Shown here: positions 1-7,992 of the stretch, in pieces
How positions within the stretch are numbered: the first letter of the stretch is position 1
Layout of the letters: the number at the start of each line of letters is the position of its first letter
Assembly: GCF_025421715.1 (NCBI RefSeq)
Contig: NZ_JAOEFC010000004.1
Location: 186,001-250,000 of the forward strand
Reading direction: 5' to 3'
Length of the DNA stretch: 64,000 bases
Source of the DNA: Microbacterium festucae
GTDB lineage: Bacteria > Actinomycetota > Actinomycetes > Actinomycetales > Microbacteriaceae
Notes under the pieces: generated by a model
Told to the model about the DNA's origin: nothing
What the model saw: only the letters and a program-made list of their open reading frames with translations
Databases searched by the model: none
Program-made: the position numbers and the translations under genes

Positions 1-2
1 CG

Positions 3-860
3 CTGACGGCCGCCCCCGTCGACACCGCCGACGTGTTCCGGGTCGACGCCGGCGGGGCGGAGTCCAACGTGGCCGGCCACGTGGCCGCCCTCGGTCATCC
101 GGCCCGCTGGTTCAGCCGGCTCGGCGACGACGCGCTCGGCCGCCGCGTGGCCGGGCAGCTGGCCGCCCGCGGCATCGACATCGGTGCGGTGGTCGTCGAC
201 CCCGCCCACCGCACCGGCCTGTACGTGAAAGACCCGGGCCGCGGCGTGCACTACTACCGCGACGGGTCGGCGGCATCGCACCTCGATGCCGGTGATGCCG
301 ACGCCGTCGACCTGGAAGGCGTCGCCGTCGTGCACGTCTCCGGCATCACCGCCGCGCTGGGCGGCACCGCGCCCGTCTTCCTCGACCGGCTCATCGAGCG
401 CGCCCGCGCGGCGGGCATCCCGGTGAGCTTCGACGTCAACCACCGCGCGGCACTGTGGTCGGCCGAGGCCGCCGCACCGGTGCTCCTGGGCCTCGCGCGC
501 CGCGCCGACATCGTCTTCGTCGGACGCGACGAGGCCGAGACCCTGTGGGGCATCGCCACCGCCGCCGACGTGCGCAGCATGCTGCCGGCGGTGCCCGAGC
601 TGGTCGTCAAAGACGGCGAGATCGGCGCGACCGTGTACGAGGCGGCGGGCGAGACGTTCGTGGCATCCGCCGTCGTCGAGGTCGTCGAGCCGGTGGGAGC
701 CGGCGACGCGTTCGCAGGCGGCTACCTGGCCGCGCGCCTGTCGGGCGCCCCCGCCGAAGACCGCCTGGCCGCCGGGCACGCCCGCGCCGCCCTCACCCTG
801 CAGACCACCGGCGATGTGCCCGACCTCATCGCCGACACCGAAAGCGAGATGCTCCCGTGA
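3..860 (+). CDS. kdgK: 2-keto-3-deoxygluconate kinase, 5' end cut by window edge
   Basis: A PfkB/ribokinase-family sugar kinase that should phosphorylate 2-keto-3-deoxy-D-gluconate (KDG) to KDPG in the cytoplasm. The reading frame is open to the left edge, so the true start lies outside the window. GTG at 33 is in frame but falls inside conserved sequence. Visible marks are the N-terminal GGAESNVA motif typical of KDG kinases and, near the C-terminus, EPVGAGDAFAGG, which carries the anion-hole glycines and the catalytic Asp. The last four bases overlap the start of the KDPG aldolase gene (GTGA), so the two enzymes are translationally coupled and catalyse consecutive steps. Assignment to KDG rather than another ribokinase substrate rests on the GGAESN motif and this neighbour. 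Confidence 0.9.
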   Translation: MTAAPVDTADVFRVDAGGAESNVAGHVAALGHPARWFSRLGDDALGRRVAGQLAARGIDIGAVVVDPAHRTGLYVKDPGRGVHYYRDGSAASHLDAGDADAVDLEGVAVVHVSGITAALGGTAPVFLDRLIERARAAGIPVSFDVNHRAALWSAEAAAPVLLGLARRADIVFVGRDEAETLWGIATAADVRSMLPAVPELVVKDGEIGATVYEAAGETFVASAVVEVVEPVGAGDAFAGGYLAARLSGAPAEDRLAAGHARAALTLQTTGDVPDLIADTESEMLP

Positions 861-1471
861 CCGATACCGCGCCGTTCTTCGAGCAGACCTTCGCGGGATC
901 GCCGCTGATGGCGATCCTCCGCTCGGCGGGCGTCGAGCGCGCCGCGCGCGTGGCGACCACCGCGTGGGACCTGGGCCTGGACTCGGTCGAGGTCACCCTG
1001 CAGTCGCCCGCCGACGTCGACGCCCTCCGCGAGGTGGTGCGGCTGGGCCGCGACCGCGGCGCCGTGGTGGGCGCCGGCACGATCATCGCCCCCGAGCAGG
1101 TGGCCGTCGCCGCCGAGGCCGGTGCCGGATACCTCGTCTCGCCGGGGCTCGACCCCGACGTCGTGCGGGCGGCCCAGGCCGCCGGCATCCCGATCCTGCC
1201 CGGGGTCGCGACCCCCTCCGAGGTGCAGCAGGCCGTGGCCCTCGGCCTCACCTGGCTCAAGGCCTTCCCCGCCCAATGGCTCGGCGCCGACTGGTTCCGC
1301 CACATCCGCGGACCGTTCCCCCAGGCGCGCTTCATCGCGACCGGCGGCATGGATGCCGGCAACGCCGGCGCCTTCCTCGACGCCGGGGTGCGGGTGGTCG
1401 CCGTCGGCTCAGCCCTCGAAGACGAGACCCAGCTCGAGCAGCTCGCCGCCCTCCTCGCCGCCCGCCGCTGA
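857..1471 (+). CDS. eda: KDPG aldolase (2-dehydro-3-deoxyphosphogluconate aldolase)
   Basis: Splits KDPG into pyruvate and glyceraldehyde-3-phosphate, the last step of uronate and Entner-Doudoroff breakdown. The protein has 204 residues, the usual length. The class I aldolase signature is complete: Glu45 in SVEVTL, Schiff-base Lys135 in TWLKAFPA, and the phosphate-binding TGGM motif further on. The start is GTG at 857, overlapping the kinase stop by four bases. The same frame is open upstream but only in antisense-like noise over the kinase gene. Both genes together form the lower uronate pathway, which the glucuronate genes at 45-62 kb would feed. The KDPG specificity is inferred from the kinase neighbour; the related KDPGal aldolase is a less likely alternative. 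Confidence 0.93.
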   Translation: MTDTAPFFEQTFAGSPLMAILRSAGVERAARVATTAWDLGLDSVEVTLQSPADVDALREVVRLGRDRGAVVGAGTIIAPEQVAVAAEAGAGYLVSPGLDPDVVRAAQAAGIPILPGVATPSEVQQAVALGLTWLKAFPAQWLGADWFRHIRGPFPQARFIATGGMDAGNAGAFLDAGVRVVAVGSALEDETQLEQLAALLAARR

Positions 1472-1480
1472 GGCGGTGGG

Positions 1481-1542
1481 TGCTGGGGGTCGGTGCTGGG
1501 GGTCGGGGGTGCTGGGGGTCGGGAGTGCTGGGGGTCGGGGGT
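1481..1542. repeat. G-rich tandem repeat after eda
   Basis: Four imperfect head-to-tail copies of a unit close to TGCTGGGGGTCGG, just behind the aldolase stop codon. Runs of five or six G recur, so the strand could fold into G-quadruplex-like structures. No gene is visible here. The stretch opens a repeat-rich gap that reaches 2164. Confidence 0.75.
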
Positions 1543-1632
1543 GCGCGCCTCGGGCACCGAGTGCCGGGCGGCGTGCTTCGGTCGCCGAGTGCCGGGCGCG
1601 TGCTTCGGTCGCCGAGTGCGCGAGCGCGTGCC

Positions 1633-1726
1633 TCGGTCGCCGAGTGCACGAGGTAGCGCCGAGTGAACGGCATCCGCACGGTGTTTAGGTCGTGTACTCG
1701 GCGGTAGGTCGTTCACTCGGGGATGG
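1633..1726. repeat. Interspersed palindromic element, copy 1
   Basis: First of three near-identical copies of an element of about 90 bases (others at 1851-1944 and 2043-2127). It contains the inverted repeat CGAGTGAACG ... CGTTCACTCG and a second, interleaved pair GCCGAGTGCAC ... GTGTACTCGGC with one mismatch. The two stems overlap and cannot form together. Degenerate pieces of the same sequence (TCGGTCGCCGAGTGC) repeat between 1574 and 1640. It looks like a REP/MITE-type non-coding element; no transposase is nearby. Confidence 0.75.
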
Positions 1727-1850
1727 TGATGCCGCGTGGTGAGTGTGCGCGGGGGGCGTCGAGCTCGGGTCCGGGTGCCGGGGCGTGCGGCTCGGGTTCG
1801 GGTGCCGGGGTGCGGGGCGCCGGATGCGAGGTGCCGCCTTCTGGGCGCCC

Positions 1851-1944
1851 TCGGTCGCCGAGTGCACGAGGTAGCGCCGAGTGAACGGCATCCGCACGGT
1901 GTCTAGGTCGTGTACTCGGCGGTAGGTCGTTCACTCGGGGATGG
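1851..1944. repeat. Interspersed palindromic element, copy 2
   Basis: Second copy of the element at 1633-1726, in the same orientation. Only one base differs over the central part (GTCTAGG for GTTTAGG). The spacer between copies 1 and 2 is G-rich with repeated CTCGGG and CCGGGG words and no credible gene. Confidence 0.75.
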
Positions 1945-2042
1945 GAATACTGCCTGGTGGGTGTGGGTGTGGGTGTGGGTGTGGCGTCGAGCTTGAGTCC
2001 GGATGCGGGCGTGTCGGGCGCCGCTCGCGGAGCGCCCTGCGC

Positions 2043-2127
2043 GCCGAGTGCACGAGGTAGCGCCGAGTGAACGGCATCCGCACGGTGTTTAGGTGGTGTA
2101 CTCGGCGGTAGGTCGTTCACTCGGGGG
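2043..2127. repeat. Interspersed palindromic element, copy 3
   Basis: Third copy, in the same orientation, with GGTGGTGTACTC where the others read GGTCGTGTACTC. A GTGGGT microsatellite (1959-1983) lies between copies 2 and 3. The whole gap from 1472 to 2164 holds these repeats and nothing else that I can support as a gene. Confidence 0.75.
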
Positions 2128-2164
2128 AATGTCCAGCGCTGAACGCCTCCAGCCCCAGCCGCCC

Positions 2165-2758
2165 TCACCCGCGGCGGCGCCACCAGCGCCGGGGCCCGGG
2201 CTCGGGCCCCGGCTCGGGCGCGGGGGCGGCGGCGCGGCGCGCGCGCCAGGCGGCGACCTCGGCCTCGACGTCGTGGGTGGGGGTGACCACGGGCGGGCCG
2301 CCCTGCAGCTGGCGGCGGGCCTCGATCACGCGGCGGTTGAAGTCGTCGACGTAGTCGCGCACGTCGTCCTCGCGGCGCAGCGCGTCGACGCGCTCGGCGA
2401 ACTCGGCGTGCTCGGTGCGCAGCGTGAGCGCCGGGGGACCGAGCCCGGTGAGCTGCTCGGTCTGGATCTTACGGCGGATCCACCAGTCGGGGTCGTGGTG
2501 GTCGCCGAGGCCCTCGAGGGGCTTGCCCGCGCCGGGCAGGTCGTCGAAGTCGCCGCGCCGGATGGCCTGCTGGATCGCCGTCTCGACGTACATCGCCCGG
2601 TCGTGCGCGCTGGGCGTCGCCGGGGGAGCGTCCGGATGCGACGACTCGCCGACCTCGTGCTCCGGGCCGGCGGCCTGGGCCGCGCGATAGCGCAGCGCCT
2701 CGATGCGCGCGTCCCGAGTCGCGGCGCGGGGGTCGGTGGCATCGCGTCTGTCCGCCAT
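2165..2758 (-). CDS. DUF1992 (DnaJ-homologue, DNAJC28-like domain) protein
   Basis: A 197-residue soluble protein. Residues about 55-95 carry the DUF1992 signature: AIRRGDFDDLPGAGKPL followed by GL..DPDWW and a basic RRKIQTEQL stretch. This domain occurs in bacterial proteins and in eukaryotic DNAJC28. Its biochemical role is unknown. The C-terminus ends in a low-complexity Pro/Glu/Arg tail. I place the start at the ATG at 2758 because the longer reading frame upstream only runs through the tandem repeat at 2766-2846, which encodes monotonous sequence. The gene is divergent from the PadR gene and shares its upstream region. Confidence 0.75.
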   Translation of the reverse strand: MADRRDATDPRAATRDARIEALRYRAAQAAGPEHEVGESSHPDAPPATPSAHDRAMYVETAIQQAIRRGDFDDLPGAGKPLEGLGDHHDPDWWIRRKIQTEQLTGLGPPALTLRTEHAEFAERVDALRREDDVRDYVDDFNRRVIEARRQLQGGPPVVTPTHDVEAEVAAWRARRAAAPAPEPGPEPGPRRWWRRRG

Positions 2759-2765
2759 GCCTCCA

Positions 2766-2846
2766 CGATAGGACGGCATCCGCCCCGATAGGACGGCATC
2801 CCCCCCCGAGAGGACGGCATCCGCCGCGAGAGGACGGCATCGGCCG
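2766..2846. repeat. 20-base tandem repeat, four copies
   Basis: Four head-to-tail copies of a 20-21 base unit of the form CGAKAGGACGGCATCCGCCS (2766-2785, 2786-2806, 2807-2826, 2827-2846). It lies directly upstream of the DUF1992 start, in the divergent gap towards the padR gene. Each unit contains GGCATC, the word that is strikingly frequent in this whole window. Copy number is likely variable. Confidence 0.85.
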
Positions 2847-2870
2847 CATCGCATGCACACAATGCATCCC

Positions 2871-2907
2871 GAGTATGCATATACTCAGTAAACACATACT
2901 CGGTATG
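2871..2907. promoter_or_regulatory. Two candidate PadR operators
   Basis: Two AT-rich dyads stand out in very GC-rich surroundings: GAGTATGCATATACTC at 2871-2886 (arms GAGTAT/ATACTC) and CATACTCGGTATG at 2895-2907 (arms CATAC/GTATG). They lie 20-56 bases before the PadR start. PadR repressors usually bind such dyads over their own promoter, so autoregulation of the padR-ABC operon is likely. This is inferred from position and symmetry only. Confidence 0.6.
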
Positions 2908-2926
2908 CGGACGAAACGGAGTGCAC

Positions 2927-3526
2927 ATGTCGGTGCGACAGAGCCTGTTGGCGATTCTCGATCAGGGAGCCTGCTACGGCTACCAGCTGCGGTCGGAGTT
3001 CGACCGCCGCACCGGGTCGACCTGGCCGCTGAACGTCGGTCAGATCTACAGCACGCTCGACCGGCTCGAACGCGACGGCCTGGTCGCCAAGGGCGATGTC
3101 GACGAGCAGGGCCACGTCTACTGGCAGATCACGGATGCCGGTTCCGCCGAGGTGCGGGCGTGGCTGTCGTCGCCGGTGGAGCGCTCCGGCGGCACGCGCG
3201 ACGAACTGGCCATCAAGCTCGCCGTCGCCGCGACCCTTCCCGGCGTCGATGTCGCCGAGGTGATCCAGACCCAGCGCATCGCGTCGCTGCGGCAGCTGCA
3301 GGAGCTCAACCGGGCCAAGTACGCGGGCACGAACCCCGACGGCCCCGAGGAGCTGGCCTGGTCACTGGTGGTCGACTCGATGATCTTCCAGGCCGAGGCC
3401 GAGATCCGCTGGCTCGACCACACCGAGCAGCGACTGGCGCTGCATCCGCAGCACGCCATGGCGCTGGAGCTGTCGACCGACAAGCCCAAACGCGGCCGCC
3501 CGGCGAAGGTCGAGGTCGAGGCGTGA
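2927..3526 (+). CDS. PadR-family transcriptional regulator
   Basis: A 199-residue regulator. The N-terminal winged-helix domain is typical: residues 1-75 include LLAILDQGACYGYQL and the GQIYSTLDRLERDGLV recognition/wing segment. The C-terminal helical domain (Vir_act_alpha_C type, about 90-180) serves dimerisation. The start is the ATG at 2927, with GGAG at 2918-2921; a GTG six bases earlier would overlap that site. The stop overlaps the GTG of the ABC ATPase gene. PadR repressors next to MacB-like exporters commonly respond to the exported toxic compound, so this is probably a drug- or peptide-responsive repressor of the operon. Confidence 0.9.
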   Translation: MSVRQSLLAILDQGACYGYQLRSEFDRRTGSTWPLNVGQIYSTLDRLERDGLVAKGDVDEQGHVYWQITDAGSAEVRAWLSSPVERSGGTRDELAIKLAVAATLPGVDVAEVIQTQRIASLRQLQELNRAKYAGTNPDGPEELAWSLVVDSMIFQAEAEIRWLDHTEQRLALHPQHAMALELSTDKPKRGRPAKVEVEA

Positions 3527-4236
3527 GCGCGATCCTCCAGCTGGTCGGCGTGACCCAGCAGTATGGCGAGGGCGCCACGGCGGTCTCGGCCCTCAGCGGC
3601 GTCGACCTCACCGTCGAACGCGGCGAACTGGTCGCGATCATGGGCGCGTCGGGGTCGGGCAAGTCGACCCTGCTCTCGATCGCCGGTGGCCTGCAGAAGC
3701 CCACGACCGGCGAGGTCGTCGTCGAGGGCACCTACCTGTCGACCGCGTCGTCGCGCGAACTGGCGGCGCTGCGCCGCCGGTCGCTCGGCTTCGTCTTCCA
3801 GGACTTCAATCTCATCCCGACCCTCACGGCTCTCGAGAACGTGACGCTGCCGCTGGAGCTCGACGGCTTCCGAGCCCGCGCAGCGCGCCGTGCGGGTCGG
3901 GATGCGCTCGCGTCGGTGGGCCTGGAGGCCAAGCTCGAGTCCTACCCCGACGACCTCTCGGGCGGTCAGCAGCAGCGGGTCGCCATCGCCCGGGCGGTGG
4001 TGGGTGGGCGCCGCCTGATCCTCGCCGACGAGCCCACCGGCGCCCTCGACTCGGTCACCGGCGAGGCGGTCATGAAGATGATCCGCTCGCGCATCGACCA
4101 GGGCGCCGCCGGCATCCTCGTCACCCATGAGGCGCGGCACGCGGCCTGGGCCGACCGCATCGTCTTCCTCCGCGACGGGCGCATCGTCGACCAGTCGCGC
4201 CGCGAGGGCGCCGAGTCGCTGCTGGTCGCCCGATGA
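3523..4236 (+). CDS. ABC exporter ATPase, MacB/LolD type
   Basis: The ATP-binding subunit (237 residues) that powers the FtsX-type permease encoded next. Walker A is GASGSGKST at 41-49, the Q-loop follows in VFQDFNLIPTLTALENV, the signature is LSGGQQQRVA, and Walker B is LILADEPTGALDS. The last motif, with TGALD, marks the MacB/LolD/FtsE group that works with FtsX-domain permeases. The switch His is in VTHEARHA. The gene starts with GTG at 3523, overlapping the padR stop by four bases, and ends overlapping the permease start (ATGA). Substrate unknown; antimicrobial peptide or lipid-related export is usual for this arrangement. Confidence 0.93.
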   Translation: MSAILQLVGVTQQYGEGATAVSALSGVDLTVERGELVAIMGASGSGKSTLLSIAGGLQKPTTGEVVVEGTYLSTASSRELAALRRRSLGFVFQDFNLIPTLTALENVTLPLELDGFRARAARRAGRDALASVGLEAKLESYPDDLSGGQQQRVAIARAVVGGRRLILADEPTGALDSVTGEAVMKMIRSRIDQGAAGILVTHEARHAAWADRIVFLRDGRIVDQSRREGAESLLVAR

Positions 4237-7052
4237 GCGGCCTCGACGACAGCGGCAGGTCGCGGTGGGCGCGGCTGCGCGCCGACCTGCGCCTCGCCCG
4301 CCGGCAGGTGTGGCGCTCGCGCGGGTCGAGCGCCCTGGTCGCGAGCCTCATCGCCCTGCCGATGGCCCTCGTCTCGGGCGGCATCGTGTTCGGCTTCGGG
4401 CACGTGCCCACCACCGACGAGACCCTCACCGCCGAGCTCGGGCAGTCGCAGGCGTGGGTGGCCGTGTGGGGCGGCCCCGACCCCTCGGCGCGCCAGTACT
4501 TCGACTATCCGACGTGGGTCGAGATCGACCGGCGCGACAGCGGCGAACCCGTCAACACGGTGCAGCCCCTCCGCGACGACGCCGCCGACCTCGTGCCCGC
4601 CGGCGCGCTCGAGATCGGCACCGCCTCGGTGACCGCGCAGACCCGCACCGGCATCGCGCCGATGGCCGGGGTCGTCGGCCCGGCCGGCGACGCATCGCTG
4701 CGGGGCCGGTTCGAACTGCTCGCCGGCACCGCGGCATCCGGCCCCGGCGAGGCGATGGTGTCGCCGGGCGCCCTCGAACGCCTCGGCGCCGCGGTGGGCG
4801 ACGAGCTCGTGCTCACCGACCCGGCCGCGACGCTGAAGATCACCGGCGTGCTGAAGAAGGCCGAGAACCCGGATGCCACGGCGACGGTGTTCCTGCCGGG
4901 CGCCGACCCGTTCCGCGCGCTGCAGGCCGACATCACCCAGACGCGCTGGTACCTGCCGGAGGCCGGGCTGACGGCATCCGAGGTCGACGCCCTCAACGTG
5001 CAGGGGCTGGTCGCGCTCGACCGTGCGCTCTACACCGACCCCGGTGACCGCTCGGCGCCCGTCTACGGGCAGGACGGGGTGGCGTGGTCGATCGGCGCGC
5101 TCGTGGCCGCCGTCGCCGTGTTCTGCGCCTACCTCGTGATCCTTCTCGCCGGCGCGGCCTTCTCGGTGAGCGCCCGCCGCCAGCAGCGCGCGCTCGCCGT
5201 GGCCGCCAGTGTGGGTGCCGGTCGGCGCGACGTGTTCCGCATCGTGCTGCTGCAGGGCACCGTGCTGGGACTCGCCGGCGGCGCGGTCGGCGCGGCTGCG
5301 GGCATCGGACTGGGCGTGCTGTTCCTGCAGCTGCTCGACGACGGCGCCGTCGGGTCGTACTGGGGCCTGCACCTGCCGTGGGGTGCGCTGGCGGGCGTCG
5401 TCGCGTTCGCCGTGGCCGTCGGCACGCTCGCCGCCGTGGCTCCGGCCCGTGCCGCGACCAAGGGCGAGGTGATCGCGGCGCTGCGCGGCGCCCGGCGCCC
5501 GGTGCGGGTGCGCACCTCGCGGCCGCTGTGGGGCACCCTGTTCATGGTCGTCGGCGTCGCCGTCACCGCCGTGTGCGGGCTCGCGCTGGCCACCCTCACC
5601 TCCGGTGTGAATGTCGACTGGTCCCATCCGCTGCTCACCGTCTGCGTCATCGGCGTCGTGTCGGGGCCGCTGCTGCTGCAGCTGGGCGTCATCCTCGCCG
5701 GGCACTGGCTGCTCACGCAGGTGGCGCGGCCGCTGGCGCGCATCGGTCTCGCACCGCGCATCGCCAGCCGCGACGCCGCCGCCCACCCGGGCCGGGTCGT
5801 GCCCGCCTTCGCCGCCATCGCGGCTGTCGCCTTCTTGGCGTCGGCGGCCCTGTCGGGCGTCGCGGCGTCGATGGGCGCCAGCGAGCGCGGATGGTTTTAC
5901 CAGGCGCCGGTGGGCACCGTGGCCCTGAGCGGCTACTGGATCGGCGACGGCCCCGCGACCCCTGAGGGGCTGGCTGCCGGGGAGCGGAAGGGCGAGTCGA
6001 TGCTCGCCCGCACCGAGCCCGAGCGCACCGCCACGGTGCGCACGGCAGACGTGCCGATGCGCTACGACGAGTCGGGCACGCTGGTCAACCCGCAGGACAC
6101 CTTCGTGGCACCGCAGCTGCAGCAGTTCGTGCCCTGCGACGACGAGACGGGCGGGCCGGCGCGCTGCGTGGCCGTCACCGACGCGGCCTGGGGGAAGGCG
6201 CAGGCGATGGGGATCGTCGAGCCCGATGACCTCGACCTCGTCATCGGCCGCAGCGTGCCGGATGCCGTGCGCACCGCGTTCGACGAGGGCGCCGCCGTCG
6301 TCATCGACAGCGACTTCCTCGACGCCGACGGGGCGGTCGTGCTGAACCGCTACCGCGTAGGAGACGTGGAGAGCTTCTTCAGCTCGCCGGGGAACGCGCC
6401 GCCGCGGGCGCTCGGCACCGAGGCGATCGCGACCGTCGCGGTGCCGGTGTCGACGCCGCCGCCGTGGCGGGTGCTCGTCTCGCCCGATCGCGCCGCCGAG
6501 CTGGGACTGGTGCCGGTGGCCTGGACCACCGTCGCCGCCTACCCGCAGACGGCCGTGGCGACCGACGTCGACGCCCTCCGTGCCGACCTCGACAACATGT
6601 GGCGCACCGATGCCGAGTACTCGATGTGGGTGGCCCTCGAGCAGGGCCCGCCCGACACCGCGCCGTGGCTGTGGCTCATCCTCGGGGCCACCGCGACCCT
6701 CGTGGTGGGAGCCTCCGGTGTGGCGCTGGGGCTGGCCCGCGTCGAACGGCGCCCCGACGACGCCACGCTCGCGGCGGTCGGCGGCAGCCGCGGGCTGCGC
6801 CGCGGCATCGCGTTCTGGCAGGCGGCGATCATCGCGGGCATGGGCGCGCTCACCGGCGCGGCCGCCGGCATCCTGCCGGTGTGGGGAGTGATCCTCGCCT
6901 CGTCCGCGTCGTGGAGTCCGCCGACGCTGAGCGATCTGCCGTGGCCCTGGCTGCTGCTGCTCGGCGTGGGACTGCCTCTGGCGATCGCGGTCGTCTCGTG
7001 GGCCGTGCCCCCGCGCGATCCCGACCTCACCCGCCGCACCGCCATCGCCTGA
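4233..7052 (+). CDS. FtsX-family ABC permease, large two-domain form
   Basis: A 939-residue membrane protein. One transmembrane helix lies near residues 30-52, then a large extracytoplasmic domain (about 55-280), three helices (about 285-405) forming the first FtsX domain, further helices around 430-500, and a second long extracytoplasmic domain. The C-terminal FtsX domain has three helices (about 810-930). The double FtsX layout is common for actinobacterial single-chain permeases, which pair with one ATPase. It overlaps the ATPase gene by four bases. With PadR it forms a three-gene regulated exporter operon. A 195-base gap follows, with no clear terminator. Confidence 0.88.
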   Translation: MSGLDDSGRSRWARLRADLRLARRQVWRSRGSSALVASLIALPMALVSGGIVFGFGHVPTTDETLTAELGQSQAWVAVWGGPDPSARQYFDYPTWVEIDRRDSGEPVNTVQPLRDDAADLVPAGALEIGTASVTAQTRTGIAPMAGVVGPAGDASLRGRFELLAGTAASGPGEAMVSPGALERLGAAVGDELVLTDPAATLKITGVLKKAENPDATATVFLPGADPFRALQADITQTRWYLPEAGLTASEVDALNVQGLVALDRALYTDPGDRSAPVYGQDGVAWSIGALVAAVAVFCAYLVILLAGAAFSVSARRQQRALAVAASVGAGRRDVFRIVLLQGTVLGLAGGAVGAAAGIGLGVLFLQLLDDGAVGSYWGLHLPWGALAGVVAFAVAVGTLAAVAPARAATKGEVIAALRGARRPVRVRTSRPLWGTLFMVVGVAVTAVCGLALATLTSGVNVDWSHPLLTVCVIGVVSGPLLLQLGVILAGHWLLTQVARPLARIGLAPRIASRDAAAHPGRVVPAFAAIAAVAFLASAALSGVAASMGASERGWFYQAPVGTVALSGYWIGDGPATPEGLAAGERKGESMLARTEPERTATVRTADVPMRYDESGTLVNPQDTFVAPQLQQFVPCDDETGGPARCVAVTDAAWGKAQAMGIVEPDDLDLVIGRSVPDAVRTAFDEGAAVVIDSDFLDADGAVVLNRYRVGDVESFFSSPGNAPPRALGTEAIATVAVPVSTPPPWRVLVSPDRAAELGLVPVAWTTVAAYPQTAVATDVDALRADLDNMWRTDAEYSMWVALEQGPPDTAPWLWLILGATATLVVGASGVALGLARVERRPDDATLAAVGGSRGLRRGIAFWQAAIIAGMGALTGAAAGILPVWGVILASSASWSPPTLSDLPWPWLLLLGVGLPLAIAVVSWAVPPRDPDLTRRTAIA

Positions 7053-7248
7053 CCGCACCCGATCGCGCCGGATCCCACCCTCTCAGGGAATCTTCAGGAA
7101 ACCGGCGCGATCGGCGTCGTGACGCGGATGCCGGTGGCCGCGGCCGGGGCGATCCGGGCCGATCCGCGGCCGACGACCCATCCGATCCGCCGCCCGCTCC
7201 GGACCTCCTGATGTGCGGCAAACGCCCACGGAAGGAAGGAAGACAGAC

Positions 7249-7869
7249 ATGCGTACCAACCTGAAGCGAGCAGCGATCTTCGGCACGGCGGGCCTCGGCG
7301 CCGTCGCCCTCTCGGCGGGCTTCGCGCTGCCGGCGATGGCCGATGACAGCGACCACACCACCACCACCTCGTCGTCGGCGACCGACATCTCGTCGTGGAC
7401 CGACGCCGACGCTTCGGTCGACGCGTTCCAGGCGTGGATCCACGATGTCATCGACGCCCAGTCGGGTGACGTGACCGGCGGCGACACGCAGATCGGCAAC
7501 GGCAGCAGCCTCGTCGAGGGACCGCTGCTGGGCGACGTGTCGACCGGTGACATCCTCTCCGGCCCGATCGGCTCGGGCAACGAGACCCCCATCGGCTCGG
7601 GCAACGATGTGAGCGCCCCGATCGGCTCGGGCAATGACACGAGCGTCGAGGCCCCGATCGGCTCGGGCAATGACGTCGCCAGCGGCAACGAGGTCGCCAA
7701 TGGCACCGAGGTCGCGCCCAGCGTGGGCAACGGCACCGACGTGGGCGTCGGCGACATCGGCGCCGAGGTGGGCGACCTGACCAACGACATCGGCACCGAG
7801 GTGGGCGACCTCGTGGGTGACGTGTCGTCTGATGTCGACGACCTCGTCGGCGGCATCCTGGGCGACTGA
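7249..7869 (+). CDS. Secreted protein with PIGSGN repeats, unknown function
   Basis: A 206-residue exported protein. A Sec signal peptide is clear (MRTNLKRAA start, hydrophobic core, cleavage after ALPAMA near residue 31). The mature part is acidic and low in complexity. It has four copies of a PIGSGN(D/E) motif (about residues 105-145), then degenerate GNEVANGTEV and VGDL repeats to the C-terminus. No cysteines, catalytic motif or wall anchor are visible. The start is the ATG at 7249, preceded by a long GGAAGGAAGGAAG ribosome site; the ATG at 7213 in frame lacks one. Monocistronic, with a strong terminator behind it. I do not recognise the family. Confidence 0.72.
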   Translation: MRTNLKRAAIFGTAGLGAVALSAGFALPAMADDSDHTTTTSSSATDISSWTDADASVDAFQAWIHDVIDAQSGDVTGGDTQIGNGSSLVEGPLLGDVSTGDILSGPIGSGNETPIGSGNDVSAPIGSGNDTSVEAPIGSGNDVASGNEVANGTEVAPSVGNGTDVGVGDIGAEVGDLTNDIGTEVGDLVGDVSSDVDDLVGGILGD

Positions 7870-7886
7870 CACTCCAGTCACCCGTG

Positions 7887-7920
7887 GGGCGGCGCCGGGG
7901 CTTCGGCCTCGGCGCCGCCC
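7887..7920 (+). terminator. Hairpin terminator after the secreted protein gene
   Basis: Perfect 11-base stem GGGCGGCGCCG / CGGCGCCGCCC (7887-7897 and 7910-7920) with a 12-base loop, followed by TTG. It lies 17 bases after the stop codon. Confidence 0.75.
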
Positions 7921-7980
7921 TTGCGCGTGCGCGGCGTGCCGCGGCGCCCGCTGTGCCCGGCCGGGCGCCGGTGCGGGGCG

Positions 7981-7992
7981 TAGCCTCGGAGG
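7981..7992 (+). promoter_or_regulatory. TAGCCT -10 box next to the start codon
   Basis: TAGCCT (7981-7986) ends six bases before the ATG at 7993. Transcription would begin at or within a base or two of the start codon, so the mRNA is probably leaderless, although GGAGG also lies in the gap. Leaderless transcripts are common in actinobacteria. Confidence 0.45.

Noticed and set aside
2759..2860. Longer DUF1992 protein starting at 2860
   Set aside because: The extra residues are encoded by the 20-base tandem repeat and lack a ribosome site; the family domain begins well downstream of 2758.
3966..7058. Long open frame of about 1,030 codons on the minus strand
   Set aside because: It lies antisense to the ABC ATPase and FtsX permease genes, encodes monotonous Arg/Gly/His-rich sequence, and results from the GC-rich third positions of the real genes.
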